DNA from: an uncultured Bacteroidota bacterium
GTDB lineage: Bacteria > Bacteroidota > Bacteroidia > Chitinophagales > Chitinophagaceae
Reading direction: 5' to 3'
Assembly: GCA_903887005.1 (NCBI GenBank)
Contig: CAISOH010000200.1
Coordinates: forward strand, 1-56,523
Length of the DNA: 56,523 bases
Notes under the pieces: model-generated
What the model was told of the DNA's origin: nothing
What the model saw: only the letters and a program-made list of their open reading frames with translations
Database searches by the model: none
Shown: positions 18,282-26,186 of the stretch, piece by piece
Numbering within the stretch: the first letter of the stretch is position 1
Layout: each line of letters begins with the position of its first letter
Made by a program: the position numbers and the translations under genes

Positions 18282-19652
18282 CTACTGCGAACTTACGGTA
18301 TTCCAGTCAATTCCGTCAAAAGTTCCTGAACTCATCAGTAATAAAAAAACTGGTTTCTCTTTATTTCTTATCATTTTCTTTACCGTTTCCTCCAGCTTCG
18401 CTTTCTCATCAATGATATTAACGTCATTTCGTCCGAAATATTTTTTAACATTGGACGGTTCCAGCGGAGGCAATCCTTTGAGGTTTAAAGCATGATGGCT
18501 GAAATATACTATAGCCTCATCGGCGGCATCCATACTATGGCCGTATTCAGCCAGGAATTGCTCATTGAGGCTGCTGAAAGTATGTAGTTCAAAACAGGCA
18601 ATGAGGTGATGTCCCGGATATGCCTCTCTTACAGCATTGAGTGTGGCTTTGAGCTTGCTGGGGGCGTGTGCGAAATCACGGTAAACCAACAGATCCGTTT
18701 CTTCTTTTACTTTCTCTAATCTGCGTGCAGCTCCGGTAAATGAAGCTATCGCTTTATAACAATCATTTTCTGAAACGCCCAGTTCCATGCATACATCAAT
18801 TGCCGCCTGCATATTCAAAAGATTATGCCTGCCGAATACGGATACTTTCACAGGCCCGGTCCCGATAGCTATCGGGATATCCATCACAGGGAATCCTTCT
18901 TCATAATGGAAGGGTGGTGTTTCATATGGTACTGCTGATAATTTTTGCCCTGAAGTTTCTATTACCCTTCTTACTTCGCTGTCTTCATTGTTGTAAAATA
19001 CCTTAACCCCTTCATCCAGGCCTTGCAGGTACTGTTCAAACTGGTTAAAGTAAATTTCATAAGTTGGAAATACATTTATATGGTCCCATGCTATTCCACT
19101 CAATACACTGATGTGCGGATGATAGAAAAATATTTTAGGCCTTTTTTCTTCAACGGAGGCAGGGTATTCATCTCCTTCCAATACTATTAGCGGTGCGTCA
19201 GTCAGTTGCACGGATTGGTCGAAACCCGCTACCCTGGCGCCTACCAGGTAATCAAAACTGATGCCTTGGTGTTTCAGTATATGCATGACCATTGATGTAA
19301 TGGTCGTTTTCCCATGACTGCCGGCAATAACTACTCTTTTCTTGTTTTTACTGACTTCATATACATATTGCGGGAAAGAGTAAATGGGGATACCGGCTTT
19401 TTTTGCTGCAACCAGCTCAGGATTGTCGGCCTTGGCATGCATACCCAGAACTATAGAGTATATACCAGGTGTTATCTTTTCAGGGAACCAGCCAAAATTT
19501 TCAGGTAACAGGCCTGCGGCATTAAGGTTGCCTTTAGCCGGATCCGTAATTTCATCATCGCTTCCGGTAACTTTATACCCCTGCCGGTGCAATGCCAAAG
19601 CTAACTGATGCATTATTGCTCCGCCAATGGCTATAAAATGAATGTGTTTCAT
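18282..19652 (-). CDS. mpl: UDP-N-acetylmuramate:L-alanyl-gamma-D-glutamyl-meso-diaminopimelate ligase
   Basis: 456 aa from the ATG at 19650-19652; the frame also extends eight codons upstream, but MKHIHFIAIGG is the family start. N-terminal Rossmann motif GG-A-M-HQLA and GSDDEI, ATP site GSHGKTT (111-117), Mur ligase central block (VLEGDEYPAS) and C-terminal RDFAHAPSK / LIACFELHTFSSLN. Mpl recycles the murein tripeptide by joining it to UDP-MurNAc in the cytoplasm. It carries a TCCCGATAGCTATCGGGA palindrome at 18860-18877. It is probably co-transcribed with the downstream exonuclease. Confidence 0.93.
   Translation of the reverse strand: MKHIHFIAIGGAIMHQLALALHRQGYKVTGSDDEITDPAKGNLNAAGLLPENFGWFPEKITPGIYSIVLGMHAKADNPELVAAKKAGIPIYSFPQYVYEVSKNKKRVVIAGSHGKTTITSMVMHILKHQGISFDYLVGARVAGFDQSVQLTDAPLIVLEGDEYPASVEEKRPKIFFYHPHISVLSGIAWDHINVFPTYEIYFNQFEQYLQGLDEGVKVFYNNEDSEVRRVIETSGQKLSAVPYETPPFHYEEGFPVMDIPIAIGTGPVKVSVFGRHNLLNMQAAIDVCMELGVSENDCYKAIASFTGAARRLEKVKEETDLLVYRDFAHAPSKLKATLNAVREAYPGHHLIACFELHTFSSLNEQFLAEYGHSMDAADEAIVYFSHHALNLKGLPPLEPSNVKKYFGRNDVNIIDEKAKLEETVKKMIRNKEKPVFLLLMSSGTFDGIDWNTVSSQ
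18860..18877. repeat. Palindrome CCCGATAGCTATCGGG, copy 1 (inside mpl)
   Basis: Perfect 18-base palindrome TCCCGATAGCTATCGGGA. The 16-base core recurs at 37157-37172 (intergenic) and 44161-44176 (inside lysS). Confidence 0.9.
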
Positions 19653-19673
19653 AAATTTTTTTGTATCTTCGTA

Positions 19674-19681
19674 CAAAGTTA
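19674..19681 (-). promoter_or_regulatory. Putative -7 element for mpl
   Basis: TAACTTTG on the minus strand matches the Bacteroidota -7 consensus TAnnTTTG, 21 bases before the mpl ATG. No TTTG -33 box at the usual distance, so it is only half supported. Confidence 0.45.
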
Positions 19682-19714
19682 AACGAGCTTTTTACTATTC
19701 ATAATTATTTTGGT

Positions 19715-19849
19715 ATGCGGTTATTTTCAAAATTCCGGCGTAGTGCCCCAATTATAGCCATTATTGTGCTTTTAATGATTTCTTCGTGCACCGGTTCGAG
19801 AAGATACGGTTGCCCAAATCATATGTTTACACCTACTTTGGTACGTTAA
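19715..19849 (+). CDS. Small lipoprotein
   Basis: 44 aa from the ATG at 19715: basic N-terminus (MRLFSKFRR), hydrophobic segment, lipobox-like MISSC at about residues 24-28, then a short tail with GSRRYGCPNHMF. Small lipoproteins ending in a Tyr-Gly-Cys-Pro motif are common in Bacteroidota. Function unknown. It diverges from mpl with 62 bases between the starts. A longer frame exists upstream, but its first 18 codons run through the promoter area and are unlikely to be translated. Confidence 0.6.
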   Translation: MRLFSKFRRSAPIIAIIVLLMISSCTGSRRYGCPNHMFTPTLVR

Positions 19850-19899
19850 TTGGTATGCCACCACTTTATAGAACGGCAAACAATTGCGCAAAGTATATT

Positions 19900-19921
19900 A
19901 CCTGCCTGTTTTCAGACAGGT
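19900..19921. terminator. Possible terminator between convergent genes
   Basis: ACCTGCCTG-TTTT-CAGACAGGT is a 9-bp stem with one mismatch and a TTTT loop, lying between the small lipoprotein gene and the convergent beta-barrel gene. No long T-run follows. Confidence 0.45.
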
Positions 19922-20034
19922 GAGAAAATAAACCGAAAAATTTAATCCCTTTTTTAAGTACAGTAAAAATGTTGGTTGCAAAAAAAAGCCGCCTGTTTTT
20001 ACATGGACAGCTTGCTCTATATGACAATCCTGAA

Positions 20035-20688
20035 TTATTTGAACCTGTACCCTATATACGCATGTATAGTGCGTGTCATCCATGCCTCCGAGGTGAAGAC
20101 AGACATACCACTTCTTAAATTGGAAATACCATAAATGTAACGTACGCCGGCATTAAAGTGCTTTGTTATCCTTGCATCAAGACCAAGAACACCTGAAAAA
20201 TTACTTGATTGAAAGTAGTTGATTGGATCTAAGGTATTATTTGGAGCAATATCCTTGATAGAAATGAAAGTACTGAATTGAGGACCTGCTTGGATCCAAA
20301 TTTTCGGCAATAATTCGTATTCAAGCATAACTGCAATATCGGCATTTATGAAGCTGAAATAAGTAGTGCGCAATGAATCCCCTGTCTCCAACTGCAGATT
20401 ATACCTGGCAGAACTAATCATGGCTTCAGCTTGTATGCCCCATTTTTTTTTTGTAGAAACCACAAAAATTCCTCCAGCTATTCCAGGGGAAAAGTCTTGT
20501 TTAAAAGTTTCATTACCTGTTATCTGGTTGAAATTGGCGCCAAGCTTTATACCGTAGCTAACTTTAGTAAGGGTGTCTTTATGCATATAAAGAGAATCGG
20601 CAGGCTCAATAGGCGCTGATTGGGCATAAATAATCCCAGGGAATGATAATGCCGCTAATAATATAGTTAATAAAAGTTTACTTTTCAT
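20035..20688 (-). CDS. Outer-membrane beta-barrel protein (porin-family, OMP_b-brl_2 type)
   Basis: 217 aa from the ATG at 20686-20688 (MKSKLLLTILL), signal peptide ending IYAQS at about 23. The body shows the family pattern: YGIKLGANFNQITG near the start, PGIAGGIFV, KWGIQAEAMIS, YELLPKIWIQAGPQFS, NAGVRYIYGISN and a C-terminal aromatic residue (YIGYRFK). The upstream MHL codons are less likely. It is a paralogue of the next gene (20761-21366), separated by a terminator, so the two are probably separate units from a local duplication. Cargo or ligand unknown. Confidence 0.85.
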   Translation of the reverse strand: MKSKLLLTILLAALSFPGIIYAQSAPIEPADSLYMHKDTLTKVSYGIKLGANFNQITGNETFKQDFSPGIAGGIFVVSTKKKWGIQAEAMISSARYNLQLETGDSLRTTYFSFINADIAVMLEYELLPKIWIQAGPQFSTFISIKDIAPNNTLDPINYFQSSNFSGVLGLDARITKHFNAGVRYIYGISNLRSGMSVFTSEAWMTRTIHAYIGYRFK

Positions 20689-20723
20689 CAGGTGCATGTG
20701 ATTTTAAACAGAAAATAAAATTA

Positions 20724-20748
20724 AGAGGCGTTGCCATGCAACGCCTCT
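20724..20748 (-). terminator. Terminator between the two beta-barrel genes
   Basis: Perfect 11-bp stem AGAGGCGTTGC / GCAACGCCTCT with a CAT loop, 13 bases beyond the stop of the upstream minus-strand gene and followed on that strand by a T-rich run. Confidence 0.85.
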
Positions 20749-20760
20749 ATTTAAATTATT

Positions 20761-21366
20761 TTACAGGAATCTGAAACCTAAATAAGCCTGTATCGAGCGG
20801 TTCTTCCAGGCGTCAGTTGATCCCGGAAGAGATTTATTATTCATATCTGAAAATCCGAGTATATAACGGGCGCCAACAACTAAATGTAACGGGAGTTTTA
20901 CCTGGAGTCCGATAACGCCATCAAAATCTGTTGTATTGAAATATTTCTTTATGTCGTTGCTGTTGTTATCTTTGGCAGTGAGCATTTTGCTGAATTGCGG
21001 GCCTAATTGAAGCCAGATACGTGGAATTAATTTGTATTCAAATAAAACAGGAATATCTAAAGATAATGTCTTTATATATCCCCCTCCGGTTGAAGCATCA
21101 AACTTTGCTGACTTCACCAGTGCTTCCACCTGAACACCAATTTTGTTTTTAGACACACCAAGAAAAGCGCCGCCAACAACGCCCGGTTTGTATGCCTGTT
21201 TAAAATCAGAGCCTGTAATCTGGTTAAAATTTGCACCGAGTTTTAATCCCAAATCAACTTTAGGAAGTGCTTGTGTAACCTTGGAAACTCCGGGGATCTG
21301 CGCCTCAGTGTTATTTGAAAATAATAATGCCGCTGATAATGCGATGAACAATAGTGATCGTTTCAT
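20761..21366 (-). CDS. Outer-membrane beta-barrel protein (porin-family), paralogue
   Basis: 201 aa from the ATG at 21364-21366 (MKRSLLFIALS), signal peptide ending TEAQI. Same pattern as its neighbour: GLKLGANFNQITG, PGVVGGAFLG, KIGVQVEALVKSA, YKLIPRIWLQLGPQFSKM, VGARYILGFSD and the end AYLGFRFL. The frame opens 11 codons earlier, but the signal peptide fits the internal ATG. It lies upstream of its paralogue on the same strand and ends in a strong hairpin. Confidence 0.87.
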   Translation of the reverse strand: MKRSLLFIALSAALLFSNNTEAQIPGVSKVTQALPKVDLGLKLGANFNQITGSDFKQAYKPGVVGGAFLGVSKNKIGVQVEALVKSAKFDASTGGGYIKTLSLDIPVLFEYKLIPRIWLQLGPQFSKMLTAKDNNSNDIKKYFNTTDFDGVIGLQVKLPLHLVVGARYILGFSDMNNKSLPGSTDAWKNRSIQAYLGFRFL

Positions 21367-21504
21367 TTTGAGTATGTTTTTTGCAAATGTAATACACAAA
21401 AAGTATGCCTTTCTTTTAATTATTCATAATTATTTGTGTGCTGCCTTTATTCCTTGCCGGAGCCTCCTGATTTTTTGTAAATTTTAATTTTACATTTACA
21501 GCCG

Positions 21505-22956
21505 ATGCATAATAAAATTAACAGTTCCCATGATGAAAACAGCACATTAAAAGCCGCGGCGGTTGCTATACTGGCTTTGATAGCTGTGCTGCTGGGACTG
21601 TCAGTTTTATTCTACAAAGAGCGGATGCTGTTCATTGACGCCCCGCATATTTTATTCAGTATCATAAACGATGGCGTATTGCAAATCACAGAGCACCGTT
21701 ACGGGTCGTTCATCACGCAGATAGTGCCCTTATTAGGTGCAAAATTGCATCTTCCGCTCCGTGTTTTGATGGTCATGTACTCTGCAAGTTTTTTTTTATT
21801 TTTTCTGACTGTAGCATTCTTACTGGTGTATAAATTCAGAAATTATGGATTAGCAATATTATTTGGTCTTTACCTTACACTATTTGCTGGCGATACTTTT
21901 TACTGGCCAAATAACGAAGTTCACCAGGGTATTGGCTGGCTGTTTTTAGCCTTAGCTGTCAGTTTTTATATGGCCCGGAAAAAGATGCCGTTTCTGCCAT
22001 CGCTTTTGTTGTTTGTCTGTTCTTTTTATCTGGCAATATGGACACATCCGTTGGTGATGCTGGTAGCTGTTTATCTATGGTTTTTTTACTGGTTAGATAA
22101 GAAGGCGTGGCCATATTCAAAGGTACAGTCTTATATATATACGGGGATTCTGCTGGCACTATCGTACTGGAAGTTTTACCAGGGTCAGCACCATGGTTAC
22201 GATAGTTGTAAAATAGAGGTGGTAACACAGTTTAATCCCGGGCAGTTCAAAACCATATTTAGTTCCCCGCAGTTTCGTTTTTTTGTGAAAGGCTGCTTTA
22301 CCAATTACTGGCTTTTTGTTACAGTATTTATCACCGGTCTCTTTGGCTTGATGAAAGAAAAAAAGTACTTGCTGCTAATATATACATTGCTGTTTGCAGC
22401 AGGTTACTGCATGCTTCTTTTCATTACTTTCCGGGATATTAATACAAACAGGTTTTATCTCGAAAGCGAGTACATGCCCCTTTCAATTATCTGTTCTGCC
22501 CCATTTGTATATTATGTCCTTCCTAAACTAAATTGGAAAGTTAGCGTTGCTTTAATTGTCCTTACTTGTTTCATCCGCCTTGCATATATCTGTAGCGCAG
22601 TCACGCCATTTACTGGCAGACTGGCCCTGATGGAAAAGATCAGTGCGAAAATGAAAGAAAAGAATCTTACTAAGGTCATTATTACAAACTCTGAGAAAGA
22701 TGTAAATGATATTCTAATCATGAATTGGGGAGCGCCTGTGGAGAGTATCATAATGTCACAATTAAAAGGTGAGATGCCCCAGCGGACATTTATTTTTTTA
22801 AATGCTGATGAAATAAAGGCCATGCCTGTCAGCAGTAACGATACCCTTATAGGTTGCTGGAAATTGTGGCCGAAGAATAAAATTAACAACCATTATTTCC
22901 GGATGGATACATGCGCCCAATACCAGGTGGTGGATTATGGTAAGTTGATGGAATAG
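21505..22956 (+). CDS. Polytopic membrane protein, possible GT-C glycosyltransferase
   Basis: 483 aa with about ten hydrophobic segments. After the first membrane segment the loop contains FIDAPHILFSIINDG, an acidic first extracytoplasmic loop reminiscent of GT-C enzymes; further loops hold WPNNEVHQG and THPL. The last 110 residues are soluble (KVIITNSEKDVNDILIMNWG...). No confident family assignment. A GT-C-like role using a polyprenyl-phosphate sugar is possible given the Dpm1-like enzyme at 16541-17254, but this is inference. It is a single gene transcribed away from the beta-barrel pair. Confidence 0.7.
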   Translation: MHNKINSSHDENSTLKAAAVAILALIAVLLGLSVLFYKERMLFIDAPHILFSIINDGVLQITEHRYGSFITQIVPLLGAKLHLPLRVLMVMYSASFFLFFLTVAFLLVYKFRNYGLAILFGLYLTLFAGDTFYWPNNEVHQGIGWLFLALAVSFYMARKKMPFLPSLLLFVCSFYLAIWTHPLVMLVAVYLWFFYWLDKKAWPYSKVQSYIYTGILLALSYWKFYQGQHHGYDSCKIEVVTQFNPGQFKTIFSSPQFRFFVKGCFTNYWLFVTVFITGLFGLMKEKKYLLLIYTLLFAAGYCMLLFITFRDINTNRFYLESEYMPLSIICSAPFVYYVLPKLNWKVSVALIVLTCFIRLAYICSAVTPFTGRLALMEKISAKMKEKNLTKVIITNSEKDVNDILIMNWGAPVESIIMSQLKGEMPQRTFIFLNADEIKAMPVSSNDTLIGCWKLWPKNKINNHYFRMDTCAQYQVVDYGKLME

Positions 22957-23003
22957 TGAATAAATTGTAAACAATATTTCCGGCAATCACTCCCTCTTCC
23001 CCG

Positions 23004-24254
23004 TTAGTTTAAAGGTATTCCCATCCAGGTATATTTAGTAAACATACCTGCCCGTCCGAATTTTCCTTTGCTGAAATATTTTTCCAGCCATACTTTCTGT
23101 TCGATCAGATGGTTTATAGCATCTTCAATTGAATTATTGAATGTGATAATCAATTTAGCAATACTGGCATCAGGTTTTTTAATACGCTCCATCATGTTTT
23201 TTGCTTCCAGTACCTTATTATATGCGGCGTCAAACATTCCCTGTATTTCAGCGTCGCTAACCATCGGTTTGAACTGGTTATTCCTGTATTGGATAAATGC
23301 ATTAAAATTGTTTACCCCTGCAGTATAATCAGTTACTGCGCTATTGTATAACTCTATTTTTTCATTATGGCTCGTCACTTCTTTTTGGTTCCTGTCTGTC
23401 TCAATCGCCCTTTTTAAATGCTCAAGCTGGTCAAAGATCATTGCATTCTTTACGCCATTCGCTTCAATTCTTCTTGATGTGGATTCATTTTGCTCCTGCA
23501 GGCTTTGTTTATCATATGCTGCAATAGAATCAACATAACTAAAGTAGGGCTTGGATTTATTTTCCTGGATTTTTCCTTCATAAAATTCCTGGTTAGTTAC
23601 AGGGTAATTTAAAAACTCCCACATAGGGTCGAAGGGCATGTGTGATTTTATCAGTTTTGATGGAGGAACTTTATAGTAAGCGTTATTAATTTTCTTTACA
23701 AATTTAGCATTGCTCATATAGCCGGAACCCCATGTAGGATCGAACAGGAACCAGCTTCCTTTTACAAGGACAGCGCACCAAACATGCGGAATATAATCGG
23801 CAAAGCCATTTTGTTTGGTATAACCCCTTATTATATAAGACCGAAGCCCGCTCTTTTGGCAAATCTCATTAAAAAGGGCTGCATAATTAGCGCAGATACC
23901 TTTCCTGTTTTTAAGAGCATTTGTAATTTTTTCGCCTGTTGTTTCATAGAAATTGATAGCAAACATATTTTCAACGTCGTATGATATATTAGTTGCAGTC
24001 CAGATAAATATAGCTCTTACGATATCCGAATCCTCGGAGAAATTGGTTGCAATATATTTAGCAATATCCAGTGTTGTACCGGTTTGCGCCTCAGGTATAG
24101 CTAATGCTTTTTTATCCGTCAATTCATACTGATTACTAATTTTTTTCGTATTCCCTTGCTTTTGAGCTTTTGATGTAAGTGATGATATTCCTAATATAGT
24201 AACTAAAGTCGCAGCCCTCATGAAAACCCAGGATTTAATTAACGGGGAAGACAT
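23004..24254 (-). CDS. Transglutaminase-like exported protein
   Basis: 416 aa from an ATG at 24252-24254 (MSSPLIKSW); another start 11 codons later (MRAATLVTIL) also gives a signal peptide ending LTSKAQ. The frame extends 34 codons upstream without looking coding. The core has the Cys-His-Asp set of transglutaminase-like proteins: RKGICANYAALFNEIC, YIPHVWCAVLV and WFLFDPTWGSG. The C-terminal 200 residues are helical, with repeated Asn/Lys-rich coiled-coil-like segments. The family includes cysteine peptidases and cross-linking enzymes acting in the periplasm or at the surface. Substrate unknown. Confidence 0.82.
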   Translation of the reverse strand: MSSPLIKSWVFMRAATLVTILGISSLTSKAQKQGNTKKISNQYELTDKKALAIPEAQTGTTLDIAKYIATNFSEDSDIVRAIFIWTATNISYDVENMFAINFYETTGEKITNALKNRKGICANYAALFNEICQKSGLRSYIIRGYTKQNGFADYIPHVWCAVLVKGSWFLFDPTWGSGYMSNAKFVKKINNAYYKVPPSKLIKSHMPFDPMWEFLNYPVTNQEFYEGKIQENKSKPYFSYVDSIAAYDKQSLQEQNESTSRRIEANGVKNAMIFDQLEHLKRAIETDRNQKEVTSHNEKIELYNSAVTDYTAGVNNFNAFIQYRNNQFKPMVSDAEIQGMFDAAYNKVLEAKNMMERIKKPDASIAKLIITFNNSIEDAINHLIEQKVWLEKYFSKGKFGRAGMFTKYTWMGIPLN

Positions 24255-24420
24255 TTTCGATTTACACTTACAGTTTACAGAAATTATATTCTCAATAAAA
24301 ATCATATTCATAATTACTACGTCCTTATCATTTTCTCTGACAAAGCGTTTCATCAAAGGTATGATTTTAGGACAAAAGGCGGTTATTCAAATTCACTGTG
24401 ACTCGTTCTGGTTAACTTTC

Positions 24421-25014
24421 TTAACTCCTCAGCCTTTCAACCGAAAAAGGCCCTTCCGAAAAAAGCAGATCAAGTATGCTCAGGTCGGGCAGAAAACCAA
24501 TGCGGTCTTCAAATACCTGGTAATACTTTGGTGATGCCGTTATTATTTTACTATTGCGCAAATCAATCACTTCCTTTGGATAATCTTTTACAAATACCTC
24601 CGTTTCCTGTATCTCAAATTTCAGTTTTAATTGTTGCCGTACCCACCGGACAGATGCCCTGTTAAAGTCAATAAGGCTGATAAAGGGAGTCTCAAACAAA
24701 GGTTTCAGGCTGTCTTCGTAATGATCGAAATATGGACTGCGTTTGTAAACAGATACTAATGTGCGCCAGTGCTGTGTTTGCCAGCGGTCGCCATTATATA
24801 TCTGCACTTCTTTCATTGGCACATGCTGGTTCCGGCCATTTACAAGCGGCACACTTAGCTTTATACTGTTATTAGCTCCCGATATGTCATACCTGTTGCG
24901 GGAAGTCATTTTTTGAAAATATTCACCCGAATCAAGTATCACTATATCAGCTTGTGCGGCCTGCATCCACCAGCTAATACAAGGAAATATGAAATAAGGA
25001 GAGACTATAGTCAT
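24421..25014 (-). CDS. WbqC-like family protein
   Basis: 197 aa. The N-terminus reads VSPYFIFPCISWWMQAAQAD, corresponding to the PxYFPxxxYW pattern of WbqC-like proteins, followed by FQKMTSRNRYDISGANNSIKLSVPL and QHWRTLVSVYKRSPYFDHY, which are family hallmarks. WbqC proteins occur near O-antigen and sugar genes; biochemical function is not established. It lies 52 bases after the EamA transporter on the same strand. Confidence 0.82.
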   Translation of the reverse strand: MTIVSPYFIFPCISWWMQAAQADIVILDSGEYFQKMTSRNRYDISGANNSIKLSVPLVNGRNQHVPMKEVQIYNGDRWQTQHWRTLVSVYKRSPYFDHYEDSLKPLFETPFISLIDFNRASVRWVRQQLKLKFEIQETEVFVKDYPKEVIDLRNSKIITASPKYYQVFEDRIGFLPDLSILDLLFSEGPFSVERLRS

Positions 25015-25066
25015 GATATTGTGGCAAATTTACTAAAAGCTTGTAGTTTTTATCAGCTTTTAATGG

Positions 25067-25972
25067 CTACTTTAAAGCATCTGCAACACGCTTTCTTTTA
25101 TTGATGATATACACAGCTGCCATACCCAGCACGCCTCCAATGGCAGTATGTAGCAATACCCGTTCTCCTAAAAATGCCCACGAAGATACTGCTGCGGCCA
25201 GCGGCACCAGAAAAATAAAGCTGCTGGCTTTTTCTGCGCCTAACCGGGTAGTGGTATAAAAATATACGGTAGTAGCGAGTGTGGTAACAATAGCTGAACT
25301 GAAAAAGAGATTTCCCCAAAACAAATTATCACTTATCCGGGTTACTAAACTCAATTCATGTACATCCATTAAAGGAAGCAGGCAAACCAAGGTTACGAGG
25401 TATTGCCATAAACTAAAACCTAATGAAGAACCATACATGGCGCTCCTGGCGGTAAGCCTGCTCATGACAGCCCATGTAAAAGAAGCCAATAAAAAATATA
25501 GATTTCCGCTGTCAAAAACAGCCCCTGCATTGTCCCAGACCTTCAGTAAAATACTGCCAGCTATCAAGCCCAGTAGAAGGCCAATCGTTTCGTTTTTTGA
25601 AGGGTATCTTTTGCTTAATATGATACCTGTTATGTAAGACATGATAGGATTCAATGTGGTTACCAGCACACCTCCTGCGCCAGCCGAACCGCTCTTCAAA
25701 CCCTTAAAAAAGAAATAGCTGTACAATGCCAGTAAAACGCCCGACCCAATTATTGCCGGGACACCTGCTTTCGTTACTCTGAAACTGGTTTTGAGTAACA
25801 ATAAAATAGGGAATAGGGTAGCCACCACAATGATATATCTATAAACAATGAAGTTAATAGCGGAGCTATAATGTGTAAGTACCTTCCCCGATGGCCAGCT
25901 TAAGCCCCATAGGAACATACTGATGATCATTCCGCCCACCAACGCATTTTCGGCTACATGTTTATTTTTCAT
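25067..25972 (-). CDS. EamA-family (DMT superfamily) transporter
   Basis: 301 aa from the ATG at 25970-25972 (MKNKHVAEN), preceded by a purine-rich stretch. Ten hydrophobic segments in two EamA repeats: the first begins LWGLSWPSGKVLTHY, the second has FTWAVMSRL and ends with LVPLAAAVSSWAFLGERV, the usual last-repeat motif. Substrate unknown; relatives move amino acids or metabolites. The frame extends 30 codons upstream, overlapping the region opposite the TPR gene, but that part does not look coding. Confidence 0.88.
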   Translation of the reverse strand: MKNKHVAENALVGGMIISMFLWGLSWPSGKVLTHYSSAINFIVYRYIIVVATLFPILLLLKTSFRVTKAGVPAIIGSGVLLALYSYFFFKGLKSGSAGAGGVLVTTLNPIMSYITGIILSKRYPSKNETIGLLLGLIAGSILLKVWDNAGAVFDSGNLYFLLASFTWAVMSRLTARSAMYGSSLGFSLWQYLVTLVCLLPLMDVHELSLVTRISDNLFWGNLFFSSAIVTTLATTVYFYTTTRLGAEKASSFIFLVPLAAAVSSWAFLGERVLLHTAIGGVLGMAAVYIINKRKRVADALK

Positions 25973-26186
25973 CTTAACTCTTCTGTTAATTAATTTTGGT
26001 TTATTCAGGGTCTTTTGCCACTGCCCGGAATTTGCAGGTGTCAAGGTACTAAAGCGGAGCAATACCCCAAAAGCTTTTTGCAGCGTATGCCGGATGCCCG
26101 AAATTTTTACAGATTCCCATTTGATAAAAATACAACCACTCTCAAACTATTTTAATATTTTTACCCCTATTGTTTCAATCAGCTAC

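Noticed and set aside
25923-26186. N-terminal extension of the TMTC-like gene to 735 aa
   Set aside because: The extra 88 codons face the divergent EamA gene and have no homology-like pattern; the ATG at 26187 fits the membrane topology.
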